Shown here: positions 1 to 10,252 of the stretch, one piece after another | Layout: each line of letters begins with the position of its first letter | Position numbering within the stretch: position 1 is the stretch's first letter | Source: Ga0077527 sp945862135 | GTDB lineage: Bacteria > Pseudomonadota > Gammaproteobacteria > Burkholderiales > SG8-41 | Reading direction: 5' to 3' | DNA: 64,000 nucleotides | Assembly (NCBI GenBank): GCA_964203275.1 | Contig: CAXNMF010000008.1 | Span: 1-64,000, forward strand | The notes under the pieces: model-generated | The model's input: the letters and a program-made list of their open reading frames with translations, nothing else | Database searches by the model: none | What the model was told of the DNA's origin: nothing | Position numbers and translations under genes: made by a program

Positions 1-1809
1 GTTCGGGGTCTTCGGCGCGGTCGGCTTCTTGACCTCGGCGCCAACGGCGGCGGTTTCGCTGAAAAAACGTCGCGAGAGCTGGCCAGCGTCAAACGCACAC
101 TGGCGGAGAAGCGGCGGATCATCCAGCTGCTGATCGAGAGTGAGGGCCGCTACCGCGACCTCGTCGAAACTTCACATGACCTGATCTGGCAAACCGACGC
201 AGAAGGCCGTTTTACCTATCTCAACGCCGCTGCCCACGAAATCTTCGGCCTGGCGCCCCCCGACCTGATCGGACGCTGCTTCTTCAGTTTTGAAACCAAC
301 GGTTCGCATGTCCCGAACCGCCGCTTCCTGTCGACGCTCCGGCGCAATGGCGAAGTACAGAATCACGTCACGCATCTCACCACCGCGCGCGGCGAGGACC
401 GCTGGATCGGTATCAATGCCCGGGTCACCCGCGACGAAACCGGCTCCATGCTGGGCATCCGCGGCACGGCTCGCGATGTTACTGAGCAGCACCTGGCCAT
501 CCGCCGTGCGGAGCACGTCGCGATGCACGATGCGCTGACTGATCTGCCCAACCGCTATGCGCTGCAACGGCAAGTTGAAACCGCCCTCCTCGGCAACCAG
601 GTCGGCGCCATCATCATGGTCGACATGGATCACTTCAAACGCGTCAATGCGGTGTTCGGCCATGGTGCGGGCGAACAACTGGTGCTGGGCCTGTCGGGCG
701 TTCTGCGCAGCGTCGCCCGCAGCCGAAAAGGTGACCTGTTCCGTATCGGTGAAGACCAGTTCGTATTGCATTTGCCGGAAGCACTGCGTGAAGACGCCCA
801 GGCAACTGCCGAGGTATTGCTCGATGCGGTGCATAACTACCGTCTGGAAATGGCGCGCAACCGGGTGGTGTCCAACATCACCGCCTCCATCGGTATTGCG
901 ATGTACCCGTTCCACGGCAACGACTGGTCGGCACTTCTGGCAGCCTCGGACGCAGCAACACATCAGGCGAAGGATGAAGGTCGAAACCGGGTTGCGCTGT
1001 TCAATCCGGCATCAGACGCATTGCGCGCCAACCACCGGCGCACGCACTGGTCGCGACTGATCACCGAAGCCATCGAGCAGGATGAAATCGCGCTCTATAT
1101 GCAATCAGCCGTGGATATCCGCACCGGCGCCCCCATACATCACGAAATCTTCCTGCGCATCCGTGATGAGAACGGCGCATGGGCAGACCCGCAGCAGTTC
1201 ATGGGAACGGCGGAATCACTGGGTTTCGCCCCGGCGCTGGATCTGCGGGTCATTGCCCGCGTACTCACCCACATTCACGAGCAAGGCAAGAATTCACCCC
1301 TGCGTTACGCCGTGAACGTATCGGCATCCTCGATTGCCGATCCCGCCTGGGTACTAGAACTGGCCGAGATCATCCGCACATCCGATGTCCCGGGAAACCG
1401 CCTGATTTTCGAAATCAGTGAAAAGTCTGCGATGGAAAACATCGACGCCACCGCGGCGTTCATCCAGCAGATGCGGGAATTGGGTGCACGCGCAGCGCTG
1501 GATGACTTCGGCACCGGCTTCAGTTCCTTCTATTACCTGAAGCGCTTCAACGTGGATTACCTGAAAATCAGCGGCGCATTCACACAGGATCTGAGCGACA
1601 ACGAGGAAAGCCGGGTGTTCGTCAAAGCGGTAAATGGTCTTGCCCGCGATCTCAAACGGCAAGTAATCGCCAAAGGGGTTGAAACAGAACTGATGGTGAA
1701 ACTGTTGAAAGATGCCGGGGCGCTATATGCCCAAGGCCGTTACTTCCAGCCGGCCACCCCGCTGGTCACAGCGATACCAGCCCCCAGCCGCAAAGTTTCC
1801 CGCGGATGA
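1..1809 (+). CDS. PAS-GGDEF-EAL protein, 5'-truncated, degenerate catalytic motifs
   Basis: The frame is open from base 1, so the true start lies outside the window. A charged, coiled-coil-like linker leads into a PAS domain (about bases 150-480, with a DLIWQTD.G.F.Y.N pattern), then a diguanylate cyclase-like domain, then an EAL phosphodiesterase-like domain to the stop. The GGDEF signature is replaced by GEDQF (bases 748-762), and the EAL signature by EIF (HEIFLRIRDE, bases 1141-1170). The DDFGTGFSS motif is intact, but the usual AEGVET reads AKGVET. Both enzymes are therefore probably inactive, and the protein may act as a c-di-GMP or GTP-binding receptor or scaffold. The fold assignment is firm; the loss of activity is inferred from motifs only. 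Confidence 0.88.
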   Translation, partial: VRGLRRGRLLDLGANGGGFAEKTSRELASVKRTLAEKRRIIQLLIESEGRYRDLVETSHDLIWQTDAEGRFTYLNAAAHEIFGLAPPDLIGRCFFSFETNGSHVPNRRFLSTLRRNGEVQNHVTHLTTARGEDRWIGINARVTRDETGSMLGIRGTARDVTEQHLAIRRAEHVAMHDALTDLPNRYALQRQVETALLGNQVGAIIMVDMDHFKRVNAVFGHGAGEQLVLGLSGVLRSVARSRKGDLFRIGEDQFVLHLPEALREDAQATAEVLLDAVHNYRLEMARNRVVSNITASIGIAMYPFHGNDWSALLAASDAATHQAKDEGRNRVALFNPASDALRANHRRTHWSRLITEAIEQDEIALYMQSAVDIRTGAPIHHEIFLRIRDENGAWADPQQFMGTAESLGFAPALDLRVIARVLTHIHEQGKNSPLRYAVNVSASSIADPAWVLELAEIIRTSDVPGNRLIFEISEKSAMENIDATAAFIQQMRELGARAALDDFGTGFSSFYYLKRFNVDYLKISGAFTQDLSDNEESRVFVKAVNGLARDLKRQVIAKGVETELMVKLLKDAGALYAQGRYFQPATPLVTAIPAPSRKVSRG

Positions 1810-1814
1810 GAAAC

Positions 1815-1837
1815 GGCGACGGCCGCAAGGCGTCGCC
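1815..1837. terminator. hairpin between convergent genes
   Basis: A perfect 7-bp inverted repeat (GGCGACG / CGTCGCC, 9-base loop) lies between the stop codons of the GGDEF-EAL gene and the opposing Nudix gene. It has no T-run, so intrinsic termination is uncertain. The convergent position is the main support. Confidence 0.35.
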
Positions 1838-1855
1838 GCGCATTGCTTTCCGCAC

Positions 1856-2416
1856 TTACCATTCCCCGCGCCCTATTTTCTCAGCCCAGAGCAGACCCAG
1901 CGCCGTCTTAGGGTCCGTGATCGTACCGTCACGCACCCATGCCACGGCCTGGTCCAGCGGTACCGTCATCACCTCGAGAAACTCGCCTTCGTCGAGCCGG
2001 TTGCCGATGTGGGTCAGCTCACGCGCCAGAAACAATTCAATAAATTCATCCGCATAGGCAATGCAGGGATGCAAGGTCGCAAGCCGCTGCCATGCCCCGG
2101 CGCGATAACCGCACTCCTCGTGCAGTTCGCGCTGCGCGGTCGCCAGCGGTTTCTCGCCGGCGTCAATCTTGCCCGCAGGCAGTTCGATGAAATGCCGCCC
2201 TACCGGATAGCGGAACTGTCGTTCCATCAGAATGGTTTGCGGGTCCGGCTGTGCCAGGATAACCACGGCCCCCGGATGCTTGATGTATTCGCGGGTCGCC
2301 GTGCCGCCATCAGGCAGACGCACTGTGTCGCGACGCACTTTGAGCAACCTGCCTTCGAATACCGATTCCGACGCGATCAGGGTTTCGGTGAAATCAGCAG
2401 GATCTTTCGGATTCAT
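1856..2416 (-). CDS. nudF: ADP-ribose pyrophosphatase (NudF-type Nudix hydrolase)
   Basis: A 186-residue Nudix hydrolase. The Nudix box is complete: G-K-I-D-A-G-E followed by REL-HEE-CG (GX5EX7REUXEEXGU pattern) at about residues 80-102, preceded by the MERQFRYP segment typical of ADP-ribose pyrophosphatases. Family members hydrolyse ADP-ribose to AMP and ribose 5-phosphate in the cytoplasm. It is the last gene of the complex I operon, 12 bases after the DUF2818 gene, a position it often occupies in betaproteobacteria. This fits a housekeeping role in NAD turnover. Substrate choice within the Nudix family is inferred. Confidence 0.85.
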   Translation of the reverse strand: MNPKDPADFTETLIASESVFEGRLLKVRRDTVRLPDGGTATREYIKHPGAVVILAQPDPQTILMERQFRYPVGRHFIELPAGKIDAGEKPLATAQRELHEECGYRAGAWQRLATLHPCIAYADEFIELFLARELTHIGNRLDEGEFLEVMTVPLDQAVAWVRDGTITDPKTALGLLWAEKIGRGEW

Positions 2417-2428
2417 GCCGTCTGAGGC

Positions 2429-2731
2429 CTAGAGCCCGGGCCTGCGCCAGAGAAAGCGGTACACAAAACCCGGGTAGGCAAATACCAGGAACAGGCAAAC
2501 GGTCACCGCGTAAAACTCCCAGCGCTGCGGGTGCACCTGCCCGGCACGGCTTTCCATCAGCCATGCCGCAAATCCGACGATGCAATACAGCAACAAGAGT
2601 TCAAGCAGACGCCAGAATGCCGACTTCCGACCGTCAGGCGCAGGCCGTACCAGCAGGATGCGCTCGGTCAAAAACGGAAGATTGGCGAGTACCAGTGCCA
2701 GCAACAGCAACGCAGCTGTGCTCCAGTCCAT
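2429..2731 (-). CDS. DUF2818 small membrane protein
   Basis: A 100-residue protein with predicted membrane helices at about residues 5-25, 42-60 and 75-95. It recognisably belongs to the DUF2818 family, usually found directly after nuoN in betaproteobacteria, as here (2 bases downstream). The function is unknown. Position suggests a role in complex I assembly or a neighbouring process, but nothing in the sequence shows this. The start is the ATG giving MDWSTAALLL, which places the first helix immediately at the N terminus. Confidence 0.8.
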   Translation of the reverse strand: MDWSTAALLLLALVLANLPFLTERILLVRPAPDGRKSAFWRLLELLLLYCIVGFAAWLMESRAGQVHPQRWEFYAVTVCLFLVFAYPGFVYRFLWRRPGL

Positions 2732-2733
2732 GA

Positions 2734-4186
2734 TCAGATCGAGGCGCGGACGGCTTCGATGCAGAGCACCATCAGCGGCTGCGGTGCGATACCCAGCACC
2801 AGCACGGCGAGGCCGTTGGCCGACAGGAGCGCGCGCACGTCACCCGACGCGGTAATCGGTGCGGTATCGACCGGCGCATCGAAATACATCAGCTTGACGA
2901 TGCGCAGATAGTAGAAGGCGCCGATCAGCGAGAAGATCACCGCAATGACGGCAATCCACCACATGCCGATATGCACCAACCGCCTGCAACACCGACAGTT
3001 TGGCGTAGAAGCCCACAGTGGGGGGAATTCCGGCCATCGAGAACATCAGCAGCAGCATCAGGAAGGCATACCAGGGATTGCGCTGGTTCAGTCCCTTGTA
3101 GTCATCGAGATTCTCGGCCTCGAATCCGTCTGCGGCGCAAGCAGCAGGATGATGCCGAAGGAGCCCAGCGTCATCAGCACGTAAACAACGACGTATAACA
3201 TGCCTGCGCCATAACCGTCGATGGTGCCCGGACAGCACGCCAAGCAGCAGGAAGCCCATGTGCGAAATGGTCGAGTAGGCCAGCATGCGCTTCAGATTGG
3301 TCTGCATGATTGCTGTCAGATTTCCGACAACCAGTGACAGGATCGCCATTACCGCCAGCATGTGGCGCCATTCATCGACCAGCATTTCTGCGCCCAGACC
3401 CTGCGCCAGCAGGCGCATCACGATGGCAAACGCCGCGAATTTCGGCGCTGATCCGATGAACAACGTCACTGCAGTCGGTGCCCCCTGATAAACGTCAGGC
3501 AGCCACATGTGAAACGGCACCGCACCGAGCTTGAAACCAAGGCCGGCGACAATAAACACCAGACCGAACACCAGAACCAGTTGCGCACGCACCCCCTCGG
3601 TCGAAAGTTGCGCGAGCTCGGTAATTTCCAGCGTACCTGTGGCGCCGTAGAGCATCGACATGCCGTAGAGCAATACACCGGATGCCAGCGATCCAAGCAC
3701 GAAATATTTCATCGCCGCTTCTGTCGCACGCACCGAATCGCGCTGCAGCGCAACCATCGCATACAGCGACAGCGACAGCAGTTCGAGGCCCATGTACAGC
3801 GTCAACAGGTGATTGGCGGAGATCATCACCATCATGCCCAGCGTGGCAAACAGTGCCAGCGTGAAAAACTCGCCGCGGAACAGGCCGCGCGCGGCGTTAT
3901 AGGCACGTGCATACACAAGCACCATGATCACCGAAACGCAGGTCAGCAGCTTCAGTGCATCCGCCATCAGGTCATCGACGAACATGCCGCTGAAAGTGTA
4001 GACAGGTTCCGGATTGCCGGTGAAAAAGGTGAGCAACGCGCAGCCGGCCAGCGTGAACTGGGTCAGCCCGTAGGTCACGATCCGGTTGTCATCGCTGACG
4101 AACAGGTCGACGATCAGGATCACGCACGCCATCACGAGCAGGAAGAGCTCGGGGTAGGCGGGCCACAGCGGCATGATGTATTCCAT
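2734..4186 (-). CDS. nuoN: NADH-quinone oxidoreductase subunit N, three frameshifts
   Basis: Antiporter-like membrane subunit of complex I. The N-terminal part from MEYIMPLWPAYPEL is continuous to about base 3230. An extra base in a GGG run there shifts the frame until about 3130, where the frame returns (GFEAENLDDYKG onward). A second extra G near 2982 shifts it again, and the C terminus (VVHIGMWWIAVIAV to the stop at 2734) lies in another frame. Correcting the three one-base changes yields one normal-length NuoN of about 484 residues with all helices. Indels in short G runs inside a conserved gene suggest sequencing error; a real pseudogene cannot be excluded. Confidence 0.85.
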
Positions 4187-4194
4187 AGTCAGCT

Positions 4195-5688
4195 CTATTG
4201 CGCCGGCAGCTTGCTGAAGGACACGTGCGCCAGCAGTTCATTGACCGAAACATGCAGCACATCGGCAAAAGGCTGCGGCCAGACGCCCATCACCAGCACC
4301 AGCACGGCAAGTACGCCCAGCACCAGGAACTCGCGGGCATTGATGTCCTGCAATTCACCGACATGGGCATTGGCTACCGCACCGAAGATCACCCGCTTGT
4401 ACATCCACAGCGTGTAGGCGGCGCCGAAAATCAGCGTGATCGCGGCAGCAAAGGCAAACCAGAAATTGACCTGCATCGCGCCCATGATCACCAGGAATTC
4501 ACCGACAAAACCGCTGGTGCCGGGCAGACCGGCATTGGCCATCGAGAAAAACATGAACAGCGCGGCAAATACCGGCATCCGGTTCGCGACACCGCCGTAA
4601 TCGGCGATCTGCCGTGAATGCATGCGGTCATACAGCACGCCGACACAGAGGAACATCGCGCCGGAAATGAATCCGTGCGAAATCATCTGGATGATCGCGC
4701 CTTCCATGCCCTGGGCGTTGAACAGGAAGGTGCCCAGCGTGACAAAACCCATGTGCGAAATCGACGAATAGGCGATCAGCTTTTTCATGTCGGTTTGCAC
4801 CAGCGCCACCAGACCGATGTAGACCACTGCGATCAGCGACAGTGCGATGACGATCGGCGCCAGCAGGTGGCTGGCGTCGGGCACGATGGGCAGTGACAGC
4901 CGCAGGAAGCCGTAACCGCCGAGTTTCAGCATCACCGCCGCCAGCACCACCGAGCCGCCGGTGGGTGCTTCAACGTGGGCGTCGGGCAGCCAGGTATGTA
5001 CCGGCCACATCGGTACCTTGACCGCAAAAGCCATAAAAAATGCAATAAAAACAGATACTTGGACGAAAATCGGGAGTTGAACCTGATAAAAGTCAAACAA
5101 GCTGAAACTGCCGCCTGCAGAGAAATACAGGTAGATCAACGCGACCAGCGAAAGCAGTGAACCGAGCAGCGTATAGAGGAAGAACTTCACAGCGGCATAC
5201 ACGCGGTTGGGACCACCCCAGACGCCGATGATGATGAACATCGGAATCAACGTGGCCTCGAAGAACACGTAGAACAACAGTGCGTCGAGCGACGAAAATA
5301 CGCCGTTCATCAGTCCTGACAGGACAAGGAAAGCCGCCATGTACTGCGACACGCGCGACTCGATCACCTGCCAGCCCGCCGCCACCACCAGCACCGTGGT
5401 CAGGCTGTTCAACAGGATCAGCAGCAGCGAAATGCCGTCGATGCCGATGTGATAGTTGGCGTTGAAAACATCGATCCAGTTGCGCATTTCGACAAACTGG
5501 AACCCGCCCTGCTGCAGATTGAATCCGGTATACAGCGGAATGGTCACCGCGAAACCGATCAGCGCGCCGATCAGCGCGATCACGCGCGCGGCCTGTGCAT
5601 TGCGGTCGCCACCGGTCAGCAATACCGCCACACCGGCGATGATCGGCGCCCAGATGGCGAGGCTCAGTAAAGGTAATCCCTGCATCAT
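4195..5688 (-). CDS. nuoM: NADH-quinone oxidoreductase subunit M
   Basis: A 497-residue polytopic membrane protein, one of the three Mrp-antiporter-like proton-pumping subunits of complex I. It carries the conserved block with charged residues in membrane helices, such as FFEATLIPMFIIIG near residue 140 and the AVKVPMWPVHTWLPDAHVEA segment near residue 220. It lies between nuoL and nuoN with 8-20 base gaps, in the standard order. Bases about 5030-5105 inside the gene are AT-rich compared with the surroundings but the reading frame and family sequence are unaffected. Confidence 0.96.
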   Translation of the reverse strand: MMQGLPLLSLAIWAPIIAGVAVLLTGGDRNAQAARVIALIGALIGFAVTIPLYTGFNLQQGGFQFVEMRNWIDVFNANYHIGIDGISLLLILLNSLTTVLVVAAGWQVIESRVSQYMAAFLVLSGLMNGVFSSLDALLFYVFFEATLIPMFIIIGVWGGPNRVYAAVKFFLYTLLGSLLSLVALIYLYFSAGGSFSLFDFYQVQLPIFVQVSVFIAFFMAFAVKVPMWPVHTWLPDAHVEAPTGGSVVLAAVMLKLGGYGFLRLSLPIVPDASHLLAPIVIALSLIAVVYIGLVALVQTDMKKLIAYSSISHMGFVTLGTFLFNAQGMEGAIIQMISHGFISGAMFLCVGVLYDRMHSRQIADYGGVANRMPVFAALFMFFSMANAGLPGTSGFVGEFLVIMGAMQVNFWFAFAAAITLIFGAAYTLWMYKRVIFGAVANAHVGELQDINAREFLVLGVLAVLVLVMGVWPQPFADVLHVSVNELLAHVSFSKLPAQ

Positions 5689-5707
5689 GAGGTCTTTTTC
5701 TTCAGTT

Positions 5708-7754
5708 TCACCGGATATAAGCCAGTGTCAGCAGCAGCAGGACGCCGATGATCATCGCGAATGCGTAGTGGTAGATATAACCCGACTGCACATGGCGGAT
5801 CACCGAGGCGAACCACCCGACCAGACGCGCCGAGCCGTTCACCATCACGTTGTCTATGATTGCGACATCACCACCCTTCCACAGACCCATCGCCCAGTGC
5901 ACGTGAGCCGCCGGCAAAGAACCAGTCGTTGAAACGGTCGAGGCCGTATTTCTCCATCAGGATCGTCACCACAAAGCCCCACTGGCGGCGCAGCTTCGCC
6001 GGCAGTTCCGGACGGACGATATAGAGGAACCAAGCCGTTGCGGCACCCGCGACAGCCAGCCAGAACGGCAGTGTCGACAGTGCGTGGGTCATCATGCCGA
6101 TGACCCCATGGAAACTCTGCGCCAGCGTCGCCATCGCGGTATGCGCAGGGCTGACCATGATCGCGCTGCCGAAATAATTGCCATAGACGAAGGAGCCGAT
6201 CAGCCAGCCAGCGCAAATCGACGGGATCGCCAGCAGCACCAGCGGCACCCATACCACCGCAGGCGACTCGTGGGGTTTGTGAGCATCACCATGATCATCG
6301 TGGTGATCGTCGTGAGCATGATCGTCATGCTGACCTGCAGCAGCCGCATCAGCGTCGGCTGCCTTGACATCGGGATGGTGCGGATCCGCGAAACGTTCCT
6401 TCCCGTGGAATGCGTAAAACACCAGACGGAATGAATAGAACCCGCCGATGAATACGCCGGCTACGGCCAGCGCGTAGGCAAACCCGGCTCCGGGCACCGT
6501 CGCGTGATGCAGCGCATCGACAATGGTTTCCTTGGAAAAGAAACCAGCGAACGGCGGCAGACCGGCATTGGCAATCGCACCGATCAATACCGTCATATAG
6601 GTAATCGGCATGTATTTCGCCAGCCCGCCCATCTTGCGCATGTCCTGCTGGTGATGCATCGCGATGATCACCGAACCTGCGCCGAGGAACAGTACCGCCT
6701 TGAAGAAGGCGTGCGTGAACAGATGGAATATGGCTGCCGAGTAGGCTGAAGCGCCCAGCGCCATGGTCATGTAACCGAGCTGGGACAGCGTCGAGTAGGC
6801 CACCACACGCTTGATGTCGTATTGCACGGTGGCGATCAGAGCCATGAAAAATGCAGTGATCGATCCGATGATCAGCACGAAGGACAGCGCGGTTTCCGAC
6901 AGTTCGAACAGCGGCGACATCCGCGCCACCATGAAAATGCCGGCGGTCACCATCGTCGCAGCATGAATCAGTGCTGAAATCGGGGTCGGGCCTTCCATCG
7001 AATCGGGAAGCCACACATGTAAAGGGAACTGCGCTGACTTGCCCATTGCACCGATGAACAACAGGATGCAGATCACCGTCATCAGCGACCACTGCACACC
7101 CGGGAACAGTTCAATGGTATTGGCCGACAGGCGGTCGGCCCCGGCAAATACCGCGGCGTAGTCCAGCGTACCGAAATACATCAGCACCAGTGCGATGCCC
7201 AGCAGGAAACCGAAGTCACCGACACGGTTGACCAGAAAGGCCTTCATGTTTGCGTAGATTGCCGTCGGGCGGGTGTACCAGAAACCGATCAGCAGGTAGG
7301 ACACGAGGCCCACCGCCTCCCAGCCGAAAAACAGCTGCAGGAAGTTGTTGCTCATCACCAACATCAGCATCGAGAAGGTGAACAGCGAGATATAGCTGAA
7401 AAAGCGCTGGTAACCGGGATCTTCGGCCATGTAGCCAATGGTGTAGATGTGCACCATCAGAGACACGAAGGACACCACGATCATCATTGTCGCCGACAGC
7501 GGATCGATCAGGAATCCGATTTCAAAACGAATGCTGCCGGAGGCCAGCCAGGTATAGACCGGGCCATTGAACACGTTGCCGGCCATGACGTCCTGATACA
7601 CGAGGATCGAGGCAATCAGGCAAACAACCATCCCCAGAATCGTGATGAAATGGGAAGCGCGACGACCGATGGCCCAGCCAAACAGGCCGGCCATGATGGC
7701 GCCAAACAGCGGTGCCAGCGGCACCAGCAGATAGAGTTTTTGCATCTCGGTCAT
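5708..7754 (-). CDS. nuoL: NADH-quinone oxidoreductase subunit L, one frameshift
   Basis: The largest antiporter-like subunit of the complex I membrane arm, carrying the long lateral helix at its C terminus. The main frame runs from MTEMQKLYLLVPLAPL to about base 5890, where one extra base (GGCGATGGG instead of GGCATGGG on the coding strand) causes an early stop at 5868. The remaining about 60 residues (GLWKGGDVAIIDNVMVNG to LAYIR) continue in the next frame to 5708. A histidine- and aspartate-rich stretch (about bases 6280-6340) lies in a variable loop. A sequencing error is the simplest explanation. Confidence 0.9.
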
Positions 7755-7761
7755 GTGCGGC

Positions 7762-8067
7762 TCAGCCCTTCAACTGATCGAGGTCTTCGACATTGATGGT
7801 GCGCAAGTTACGGAACAGCACCACCAGAATCGCCAGCCCGATCGCCGATTCAGCGGCGGCAACGGTCAGGATGAAAAACACGAACACCTGGCCGGCGGTA
7901 TCGCCGAGGAATTGTGAAAAGGCGATGAAATTCGTATTCACCGCAAGCAGCATCAGTTCGATCGCCATCAGCAGCACGATGATGTTCTTGCGGTTGAGGA
8001 AAATGCCGATCACCGAGATCGCGAACAGGATCGCGCCGAGGACCAGATAATGGGACAGTGAAATCAT
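7762..8067 (-). CDS. nuoK: NADH-quinone oxidoreductase subunit K
   Basis: A 101-residue subunit with three membrane helices, homologous to MrpC. It carries the conserved membrane glutamates in the VLLMAIELMLLAVN region (residues 30-43) and in the AESAIGLAI region (about residues 70-80), which take part in the proton path. Length and order are standard. It is separated from nuoL by 7 bases and from nuoJ by 2 bases, so translation is probably coupled. Confidence 0.96.
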   Translation of the reverse strand: MISLSHYLVLGAILFAISVIGIFLNRKNIIVLLMAIELMLLAVNTNFIAFSQFLGDTAGQVFVFFILTVAAAESAIGLAILVVLFRNLRTINVEDLDQLKG

Positions 8068-8069
8068 GG

Positions 8070-8678
8070 TCAGTCCCCTTTTTTCTCGGCAGGCATCGAA
8101 ACAATCTTCAGCCGGTCATTACGCTTGACCTGAACCTGCTCGCCCGGATCAATGTATTTGCCGTGTTTGCGACGGCGCAGCGTCAGCGCAATGGCGGCAA
8201 CAATGGCCACCAGCAGGATCACCGCCGCCAGCTCAAACGGATAAACGTAATCGGTGTAAAGCAGACGGCCCAGTTCCTTGGTATTACTGTAATCCGCCGG
8301 GGAAGCCGCCGGACGGGGCGCAGCTTCGAGACCGAACCACGGCCCGGTCAGCACCAGCGCCATTTCGGCCACCAGCAACAGTGCAACCATCGCACCTACC
8401 GGAAGATAGCTCCAGAAACCACGGCGCAGTTTCTCAATGTTGATGTCAAGCATCATCACCACGAACAGGAACAGCACCATCACTGCGCCGACATAGACCA
8501 GCACCAGCGTAATGCCGAGGAACTCGGCCTCCAGCTGTATCCAGAGCCCCGCCGCCGTACAGAACGCCAGCACCAGGAAGAGCGCCGCATGCACCGGATT
8601 GCGCGCGGTGATCACGCGCAACGCCGCAAAAATCAGGATCGCCGAAAAAAACCAGAAGATGAATTCTTGAAAAGTCAT
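8070..8678 (-). CDS. nuoJ: NADH-quinone oxidoreductase subunit J
   Basis: A 202-residue membrane subunit with five predicted helices in the first 165 residues (start MTFQEFIFWFFSAILIFAA) and a basic soluble tail. The conserved VLVYVGAVMVLFLFVVMM segment (about residues 58-75) contains the pi-bulge helix important for coupling quinone chemistry to pumping in the family. It sits between nuoI and nuoK in standard order. Confidence 0.96.
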   Translation of the reverse strand: MTFQEFIFWFFSAILIFAALRVITARNPVHAALFLVLAFCTAAGLWIQLEAEFLGITLVLVYVGAVMVLFLFVVMMLDINIEKLRRGFWSYLPVGAMVALLLVAEMALVLTGPWFGLEAAPRPAASPADYSNTKELGRLLYTDYVYPFELAAVILLVAIVAAIALTLRRRKHGKYIDPGEQVQVKRNDRLKIVSMPAEKKGD

Positions 8679-8690
8679 TATGTCTTGGCT

Positions 8691-9185
8691 TTATCGATAC
8701 TTGGCATCGGCCGCGCGGTCCTGCGCGATCTGTTCTTCGTAAGCATCACCGATCGCCAGCAGCATCGGTTTGGTATAGATCAGGTCGCCGCGTTTTTCGC
8801 CGTGGTATTCATAGATCCGCGTCTCGACGATGGAATCCACCGGGCACGACTCTTCGCAGAAACCGCAGAAAATGCACTTGGTCAGATCAATGTCGTAACG
8901 CGTGGTGCGGCGCGTGCCGTCTTCACGCTGCTCGGATTCGATGGTGATCGCCAGCGCCGGACATACCGCTTCGCAAAGCTTGCAGGCAATGCAACGCTCT
9001 TCGCCATTGGGATAACGGCGCAGTGCGTGCAGGCCGCGGAAACGCGGGCTCTGTGGCGCCTTTTCTTCCGGATATTCGACCGTGATCTTGCGCGCAAACA
9101 GATAGCGGCCGGTGACGGCCATGCCCTTCAGCAGCTCAAACAGCAGGAAGGTGTTAAAGAATTTGCCGATGCTCCGGATCATCAT
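8691..9185 (-). CDS. nuoI: NADH-quinone oxidoreductase subunit I (two 4Fe-4S ferredoxin)
   Basis: Peripheral-arm subunit carrying clusters N6a and N6b, shown by CIACKLCEAVCP and CIFCGFCEESCP. I chose the ATG at 9185, which overlaps the nuoH stop as ATGA. The ATG three bases on (9182), giving 163 residues starting MIRSIGKFF, is equally possible. The open frame extends further upstream into nuoH but that part is not NuoI-like. The subunit passes electrons from NuoG towards NuoB and the quinone site. Confidence 0.95.
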   Translation of the reverse strand: MMIRSIGKFFNTFLLFELLKGMAVTGRYLFARKITVEYPEEKAPQSPRFRGLHALRRYPNGEERCIACKLCEAVCPALAITIESEQREDGTRRTTRYDIDLTKCIFCGFCEESCPVDSIVETRIYEYHGEKRGDLIYTKPMLLAIGDAYEEQIAQDRAADAKYR

Positions 9186-10252
9186 TTCCACCATATCCAC
9201 AACGGGGTTTGCATCCAGGCGCCAAGCACGACGATCCACACCAGTGTCACCGGAATGAATACTTTCCAGCCCAGACGCATGATCTGGTCGTAGCGATAAC
9301 GCGGGAAGGTCGCACGGAACCACAGGAACAGCGAAGCCACAAAGAAAATCTTGGCAAACAGCCAGCCGAAGCCGCCGGTGCCGAGCAGGCCCCACGACGC
9401 CGGGAACGGCGACAACCAGCCGCCGAGGAACATGATCGAGGTCAGCGTCGAGATCAGGATCATCGCCGAATATTCCGCCAGCGAAAACACGGCGAAGGTC
9501 ATGCCCGAATATTCAACGTGGAAACCGACGATTTCCGATTCACCCTCGGCGACGTCGAACGGCGCGCGGTTGGTCTCGGCGACACCGGAGATCAGGTAGG
9601 TGATGAACAGCGGGAACAGCGGTAACCAAAACCACCCAAATGCGCCAGCCGAATTCTGCTGAGCCTTGACGATTTCGCTCAGGTTCAGACTTTGCGCGGC
9701 CATCAGCACGCCGACCAGCGAAAAGCCCATGGCAATTTCATACGACACAATCTGCGCCGCGGAACGCAGGCTGCCGAGAAAGGCGTATTTGGAATTCGAG
9801 GCCCAGCCGGCAATGATGATGCCGTAGACGCCCAGCGAGGTCATCGCCATCAGATACAACAGTCCGGCGTCGATGTTCGACAGGATCAGTTCCGGCGAGA
9901 ACGGAATCACCGCCCACGCCGCGAGTGCCGGTCCCAGCGCCATCACTGGCGCCAGCACGAACAGGAACTTGTTCGAACCCGTCGGGATGATCACTTCCTT
10001 GACCAGCAGCTTCAGGCCGTCGGCGATCGGTTGCGCCCAGCCGCCGAGCCAGCGGATGCCGAAGAAGGTCACGCGGTTCGGGCCCTTGCGGATCTGCATA
10101 TAGCCGATCAGCTTGCGTTCCCACAGGGTCAGGTACGCCACGCACAGCATCAGCGGCGCAACGATCAGCATGATCTTGACCAGCGTCCACACCACTGGCC
10201 ACAGCGGACCAAGCAGCGCCTGCGGATAAGCGAGCAGCGAGTCCAGCATCAT
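9182..10252 (-). CDS. nuoH: NADH-quinone oxidoreductase subunit H
   Basis: A 356-residue membrane subunit that forms much of the quinone-binding chamber with NuoD and NuoB. Family hallmarks include ERKLIGYMQIRKGPNRVTFF (about residues 46-65) and the acidic AETNRAPFDVAEGESEIV loop (about residues 208-225). It overlaps nuoG upstream by 4 bases and nuoI downstream by 4 bases (both ATGA), consistent with translational coupling. Confidence 0.96.
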   Translation of the reverse strand: MMLDSLLAYPQALLGPLWPVVWTLVKIMLIVAPLMLCVAYLTLWERKLIGYMQIRKGPNRVTFFGIRWLGGWAQPIADGLKLLVKEVIIPTGSNKFLFVLAPVMALGPALAAWAVIPFSPELILSNIDAGLLYLMAMTSLGVYGIIIAGWASNSKYAFLGSLRSAAQIVSYEIAMGFSLVGVLMAAQSLNLSEIVKAQQNSAGAFGWFWLPLFPLFITYLISGVAETNRAPFDVAEGESEIVGFHVEYSGMTFAVFSLAEYSAMILISTLTSIMFLGGWLSPFPASWGLLGTGGFGWLFAKIFFVASLFLWFRATFPRYRYDQIMRLGWKVFIPVTLVWIVVLGAWMQTPLWIWWK

